From Neobacillus thermocopriae (GTDB lineage: Bacteria > Bacillota > Bacilli > Bacillales > Cytobacillaceae): a stretch of 64,000 bases of DNA. A program made the translations under genes and the position numbers. This document shows, piece after piece, positions 60,232 through 64,000 of this stretch. Positions within the stretch are counted from its first letter, which is position 1, and each line of letters opens with the position of its first letter. The stretch spans positions 186,001-250,000 of the forward strand of contig NZ_JAAIUV010000002.1 in assembly GCF_010975035.1 (NCBI RefSeq), written 5' to 3'. A model generated the notes under the pieces. That model did not search any database and had not been told where the DNA came from. It saw only the letters and a list, made by a program, of their open reading frames with translations.

Positions 60232-60429
60232 CTATTTATATAAATACAAATTAGTTTCCGTTACTGTTTTTACATCCTTATTGGCAAACGGTGCCACATA
60301 AAGATAAAACGAAGCATATATGGCAAGAATAATAGTTAGATAGAGTGGAATTAATAGGAATCGCTTTTTCTTCTTTTCTTTCGCTTTTTTATACTTTTGT
60401 AAACTAACCACCTTATTGTTCTTACTCAT
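60232..60429 (-). CDS. Small basic single-pass membrane protein
   Basis: This 65-residue protein has a strongly basic N-terminus (KYKKAKEKKKKRFLL), one membrane helix (~25-45, LIPLYLTIILAIYASFYLYV) and a short outer tail. The N-in topology follows from the charge distribution. ATG 60429 has GGGAG ten bases upstream. No family is recognised; it lies between two unrelated genes. Confidence 0.6.
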   Translation of the reverse strand: MSKNNKVVSLQKYKKAKEKKKKRFLLIPLYLTIILAIYASFYLYVAPFANKDVKTVTETNLYLYK

Positions 60430-60670
60430 GCTCACTCATCTCCCGCAATATATGATTATTCCTATCATATATCATTATCAGAATTTTGTAAAAATTAAAT
60501 ATTTTTTAAGTGTACATTTTTTACATTCCTCTTAAACTTGTCAGAAAACTCGAATGTAAGGGAGAGACGATTAATATAGTAGTGGTAACGGGCAATCAAT
60601 GACAGATGACTGAATAGAAAGCTTCTAGAATAAATGAAAGAATGATGTGAGTGATCAAGGGAGGGATTCC

Positions 60671-61498
60671 ATGCTGCATATCGTAGCGTGTATTAAGCAA
60701 GTGCCTGATACGAAAATTATTAAGTTGAATCCGAAAACAAATACGATGGACCGTCGGACGGCTCCAGCCATTTTAAATCCATATGATGCCCATGCGGTGG
60801 AAGAAGCGGTTCGATTAAAGAAAAGATATGGAGGAACCGTTTCTGTTGTGACAATGGGCCCACCTCCTGCAGTCAGTGCCATTAAAAAATGTATTGAAAT
60901 AGGCGCGGACGAAGGATATTTAATTACGGACCGTCGGTTTGCGGGAGCCGATACATTAGCAACAAGTTATGCAGTGACAAAAGCGATTGAAAAAATCGCC
61001 AAAACCAAGCCAGTTGATCTAATCATCTGTGGAAAAATGTCTATTGATGGGGATACCGGTCAAGTTGGGCCAGGAATCGCAAGAAGGCTTGATATCCCAC
61101 CATTAACTTCAGTAAACAAAGTAGTGGAAATTAATAAAGAAGAAAGTTATGCCATCGTCCACCGTAAGTTAGAGGACGGATATGAAGTCGTCCGTTCCAC
61201 TTTGCCATGTTTGTTTTCTGTTGAAAAAACAATTAACGAAGTGCCATACTCACCTCTTCCTAACATGATCAGAGCTGCTAGATATAAGCCGCATATTTGG
61301 TCTGTCGATGATTTGGAAGGAGTCGATGTGAAGCAGCTTGGTTTAAAAGGGTCCCCAACGATTGTCTCCAAAGTATGGGCTCCGCCGAAACCAACAGGAG
61401 GGACGTTTATAGAAGGAAGCCCAACGGAGCAAGTGGAACAATTACTCTCTATTATTCTTGAAAAGAAAGAACTGTTCGAACAAAAGGGGGAAAGATAA
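60671..61498 (+). CDS. Electron transfer flavoprotein beta subunit (FixA-like)
   Basis: This 275-residue ETF domain protein reads HIVACIKQVPDTKIIKLNP at the start, with NPYDAHAVEEAVRLK and the conserved DLIICGKMSIDGDTGQVGPG near residue 120. It is longer than the ~257-residue housekeeping EtfB of Bacillus and looks like the FixA type. ATG 60671 follows GGGAGGG. It ends directly before the alpha gene (TAA then GTG). No acyl-CoA or other dehydrogenase lies next to it, so its electron donor is unknown. Confidence 0.88.
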   Translation: MLHIVACIKQVPDTKIIKLNPKTNTMDRRTAPAILNPYDAHAVEEAVRLKKRYGGTVSVVTMGPPPAVSAIKKCIEIGADEGYLITDRRFAGADTLATSYAVTKAIEKIAKTKPVDLIICGKMSIDGDTGQVGPGIARRLDIPPLTSVNKVVEINKEESYAIVHRKLEDGYEVVRSTLPCLFSVEKTINEVPYSPLPNMIRAARYKPHIWSVDDLEGVDVKQLGLKGSPTIVSKVWAPPKPTGGTFIEGSPTEQVEQLLSIILEKKELFEQKGER

Positions 61499-62530
61499 GT
61501 GAATTTACAAGATTATAAAGGTGTTTGGGTTTTCATCGAACAAAAGGACGGAGTGGTTGCCCCTGTTTCCCTTGAGCTTTTAGGAGCGGGGAGAAAATTG
61601 GCAGACAAACGGGGAGTGGAATTGGCGGGAATTTTGATTGGGGAAAATGTAAAGTCTTTAACAAAAACCGTGTTTGAATATGGGGCAGACACTGTATATG
61701 TATATGATCAACCAATTTTTAAACATTATCGGACGGAACCTTTCATGAAGGCACTATTAGAATGTACGGAAAAATATAAACCAGAAATAATTCTCTTCGG
61801 GGCCACGTCCACCGGTAAAGACCTAGCAAGTGCGGTCGCTACGGATTTGCCGACAGGTTTGACAGCTGATACGACAGAGCTCGATGTGGAGGAGGAAACA
61901 GGGTTATTATTGGCGAGTCGACCGGCATTTGGTGGAAATATTATGGCAACTATTTTATGTAAAAAATACCGACCTCAAATGGCGACTGTACGAGCCAAAG
62001 TCATGAAGGCACTTGACCCGGTGCCAGGAAGAACAGGAAAAGTGGTGGAAGAAACGATATCCTTACAGGAAGAAGAAATTCGGACAAAAGTGTTGGAAAT
62101 TGTAAAAGAAACGGTAAAGAAAGTAAGAATCGATGAAGCGGATATCATTGTCGCTGGTGGAAAAGGAATGGGAAGCTATGAGGGATTTCAGCTCATCCAC
62201 CAATTAGCCGAAACTCTCGGTGGAGCCGTTGGTGCCAGCAGGGATGTCGTGGAAGCAGGTTGGATTGACCATGCCCATCAAGTGGGGCAAACCGGCGTAA
62301 CGGTAACACCAAAAATCTATTTTGCGATTGGTATTTCTGGCGCCATTCAACATATCGTCGGTATGAAAAATTCCGGATTAATTATTGCGATTAATAAGGA
62401 CAAAGATGCCCCTATATTCCAAAACTGTCATTATGGAATCGTTGGTGATGCCTTAGAAATTGTCCCACTTTTGATTGAACAGTTTAATAAGGCATTAGGA
62501 AGAGAAAAGGTGAGTCTAAAAAGTGGTTGA
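61499..62530 (+). CDS. Electron transfer flavoprotein alpha subunit (FixB-like)
   Basis: This 343-residue subunit has an N-terminal ETF domain and a C-terminal FAD-binding domain with the signature GGAVGASRDVVEAGWIDH, GQTGVTVTPKIYFAIGISG and QHIVGMKNSGLIIAINKD. GTG 61499 abuts the beta stop, with GGGGGAAAG upstream. It forms the FAD-bearing heterodimer with the gene before it, passing electrons between flavoenzymes and the quinone pool or, in bifurcating systems, ferredoxin. Confidence 0.9.
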   Translation: MNLQDYKGVWVFIEQKDGVVAPVSLELLGAGRKLADKRGVELAGILIGENVKSLTKTVFEYGADTVYVYDQPIFKHYRTEPFMKALLECTEKYKPEIILFGATSTGKDLASAVATDLPTGLTADTTELDVEEETGLLLASRPAFGGNIMATILCKKYRPQMATVRAKVMKALDPVPGRTGKVVEETISLQEEEIRTKVLEIVKETVKKVRIDEADIIVAGGKGMGSYEGFQLIHQLAETLGGAVGASRDVVEAGWIDHAHQVGQTGVTVTPKIYFAIGISGAIQHIVGMKNSGLIIAINKDKDAPIFQNCHYGIVGDALEIVPLLIEQFNKALGREKVSLKSG

Positions 62531-62550
62531 ACTTTTTCATTCCATACAGG

Positions 62551-62577
62551 AGCCAAGAGGGATTTCCGCTCTTGGCT
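62551..62577 (+). terminator. Possible terminator after etfA
   Basis: AGCCAAGAG pairs with CTCTTGGCT around GGATTTCCG, followed by ATTGATTTATT, a weak T tract. Confidence 0.5.
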
Positions 62578-62641
62578 ATTGATTTATTCTATTTAATTAG
62601 GGGGATTTGAGGAGAGGATGACGATTTTTGATATAAGGGGC

Positions 62642-62950
62642 TTATTCATTATTGGATTTTGAGTGCGATTCTTCATGACTTTGTTTGAAGAGTTGGTAAC
62701 CTGAAAGAGTGGCATCACCAGCAATTCCGGCAATGAAAGAGAGGATGATCGTTTCTACATAAGAACGGGGAGAGGTATACAATACAAGAAGAAGAGCAGC
62801 AATGGCACCTAGAAGCCATTCTTCGAGGAAACCGAGATACAAAAACTTTTTTGTTCGACGAGGCATAATCAATTTGCCATGTTTCCGAACATGTCCAACA
62901 ATGCCCACAGTTCCACCAATTACAACAGAGAAAATAATGTCATCTAACAC
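62642..62950 (-). CDS. Small membrane protein, DUF4257-like
   Basis: This 102-residue protein has three membrane helices (~4-18, ~44-60, ~66-84), a basic loop KHGKLIMPRRTKKFLYLGFLEEW and a hydrophilic His/Ser-rich tail. The loop and LGFLEE(W) region resemble DUF4257, a Bacillus family of unknown function; I am not certain. ATG 62950 is preceded by AAGGAG on the minus strand at AAGGAGTGTGAG. Confidence 0.6.
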   Translation of the reverse strand: MLDDIIFSVVIGGTVGIVGHVRKHGKLIMPRRTKKFLYLGFLEEWLLGAIAALLLVLYTSPRSYVETIILSFIAGIAGDATLSGYQLFKQSHEESHSKSNNE

Positions 62951-63482
62951 TTGTTTCTCACACTCCTTAAGCCTGTATTTTTGACCTAAGGTAAATCTTG
63001 GTGTATTACCATTATATCAAAATTGGAAAATTTTGATGATATAAGTATTTTCAAAATTCAAAAGAATGTGAATTTTAAATTTAGACATGAGAAAATTTTC
63101 CCAACATTTTTATATGATAGGAAGAATAGCTTGGCTTCATTTAATGCTTATTTTTGGGAATTTTGAGACGCCTGTAGTTGATGGAACAGAGGATTAAAGG
63201 GAGATTTTGATAAAAATTATACTTTTTTTTCCAAAATTGTCAATTTAATAATTTTAATCATCCGTCCTTCATTTTTAGGGAATCTCCTTCTTGAATGGAA
63301 ATTGAAAGAGTAAGATTTTTGTATTAAAATAGGAAGGTTTATAAAATAGTGATACAGTTATAATAATTTTGAAATTTCAAATAAATATATGGTAAGATGG
63401 AGTCAAATAGAAGGATTTAAAACTATTATTTTATAAAAGTTGTGGCATTTACTATTTATCGAATGGGGGAATACATACACAT
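62951..63482. other. AT-rich intergenic region with two palindromes
   Basis: No gene is visible in these 530 bases. At 63017-63036 TCAAAATT and AATTTTGA form an inverted repeat upstream of the minus-strand gene. At 63368-63381 TTTGAAATTTCAAA is a perfect palindrome covering the -35 (TTGAAA, 63369-63374) of a likely promoter whose -10 is TAAGAT (63393-63398, spacer 18), about 85 bases before the nitronate monooxygenase gene. Confidence 0.5.
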
Positions 63483-64000
63483 ATGTCAAAAATACCATCT
63501 ATTTTAAAAGGTTTGAAGCTCCCGGTCATTGGTGCACCGATGTTTATTATTAGTAATCCGAAGCTTGTCATTGCTCAATGTAAAGCAGGGATTGTTGGTT
63601 CAATGCCGGCACTAAATGCCAGACCTGCTTCCTTGCTTGATGAATGGTTAGCCGAAATAACCGAGGAGTTAACCGCGTACAATAAAAAACATCCGGAGCG
63701 GCCGGCTGCCCCTTTTGCGATCAATCAAATCGTCCATAAATCCAATGATCGCCTCGAACAGGATGTAGAATTATGTAAAAAGTATAAAGTTCCCATCATC
63801 ATTACCTCATTGGGAGCACGCGAAGATGTAAATGATGAGATTCATAGCTATGGAGGAATGGTTTTCCATGATGTCATTAATAATACGTTTGCCCATAAGG
63901 CCATATCGAAAGGAGCCGATGGGTTAATTGCCGTTGCAGCCGGAGCTGGTGGCCATGCAGGGACAAAGAGCCCGTTCGCATTGATTCAAGAAATCCGCCA
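63483..64000 (+). CDS. Nitronate monooxygenase (2-nitropropane dioxygenase type), N-terminal part
   Basis: The first ~172 residues of an FMN-dependent TIM-barrel enzyme run off the window end. The N-terminal LKLPVIGAPMFIISNPKLVI and ADGLIAVAAGAGGHAGTKSP (phosphate/FMN-binding glycine-rich segment with the active-site His) are diagnostic. It detoxifies alkyl nitronates; some members are enoyl reductases (FabK-like), which cannot be ruled out from this part. A candidate promoter with an overlapping palindrome lies upstream. Confidence 0.85.
   Translation, partial: MSKIPSILKGLKLPVIGAPMFIISNPKLVIAQCKAGIVGSMPALNARPASLLDEWLAEITEELTAYNKKHPERPAAPFAINQIVHKSNDRLEQDVELCKKYKVPIIITSLGAREDVNDEIHSYGGMVFHDVINNTFAHKAISKGADGLIAVAAGAGGHAGTKSPFALIQEIR

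Overview
The window is a chromosomal segment of an endospore-forming, low-GC Gram-positive bacterium of the family Bacillaceae. The evidence is near-complete gene-order agreement with the Bacillus subtilis nupQ-ymfFHIJK-ymfM-pgsA-cinA-recA-rny-ymdB-spoVS-miaB-ricA-cotE-mutSL-miaA-hfq-spoVK-hflX-glnRA-lexA-yneAB-tkt-sirA-yneF-ccdA core, together with sporulation genes (spoVS, spoVK, cotE, sirA, a Spo0E-type phosphatase, a small spore-protein candidate) and strong AGGAGG-type ribosome binding sites. The genus cannot be fixed from the sequence alone.

Layout. 1-1.3 kb: end of a nucleoside ABC importer. 1.6-7.2 kb: EF-P modification genes ymfF/H/I, then ymfJ, ymfK and a RodZ-like protein. 7.5-13.5 kb: pgsA, cinA, SOS-regulated recA, RNase Y and YmdB. 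13.7-20 kb: spoVS, a two-subunit 2-oxoacid:ferredoxin oxidoreductase where B. subtilis has tdh-kbl, miaB, ricA and cotE. 20-23.5 kb: flavin reductase, an ABC ATPase, a TerC protein, tRNA-Arg(CCU) and a membrane protein. 23.7-32.7 kb: mutS-mutL, an MreB paralogue, miaA-hfq and spoVK. 33-38.3 kb: hflX, a PLP lyase and glnRA with two conserved GlnR/TnrA operators. 38.4-43.8 kb: the lexA/yneA SOS locus, tkt, sirA and yneF. 43.8-45.4 kb is accessory: a decayed gene and a shortened SEDS (FtsW/RodA-like) protein. 45.6-52.6 kb: an asymmetric heterodimeric ABC exporter, ccdA, ccdC and small genes. 52.8-56.8 kb is accessory: a selenocysteine tRNA gene followed by gene relics and a phage-type replication pair (DnaD-like organiser plus DnaB-like helicase). 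56.9-64 kb: katG, FbpA-like and spore-protein small genes, an EtfBA pair and the start of a nitronate monooxygenase.

How it fits together. Most of the window is housekeeping: translation fidelity (EF-P modification, MiaA, MiaB), RNA turnover (Hfq, RNase Y, RicA), DNA repair and SOS (RecA, LexA, YneA, MutSL), nitrogen control (GlnR-GlnA) and sporulation. Three features hint at oxygen-limited metabolism: the 2-oxoacid:ferredoxin oxidoreductase, an EtfBA pair with no dehydrogenase beside it, and tRNA-Sec, which implies at least one selenoprotein, commonly formate dehydrogenase. That link is inference.

The most notable observations are the selC gene with no selA/selB/selD nearby, the short SEDS-like protein whose catalytic-loop segment has diverged, a hairpin-rich stretch between ynzC and tkt, a dispersed ~200-bp repeat family, and several gene relics that can be reassembled on paper.
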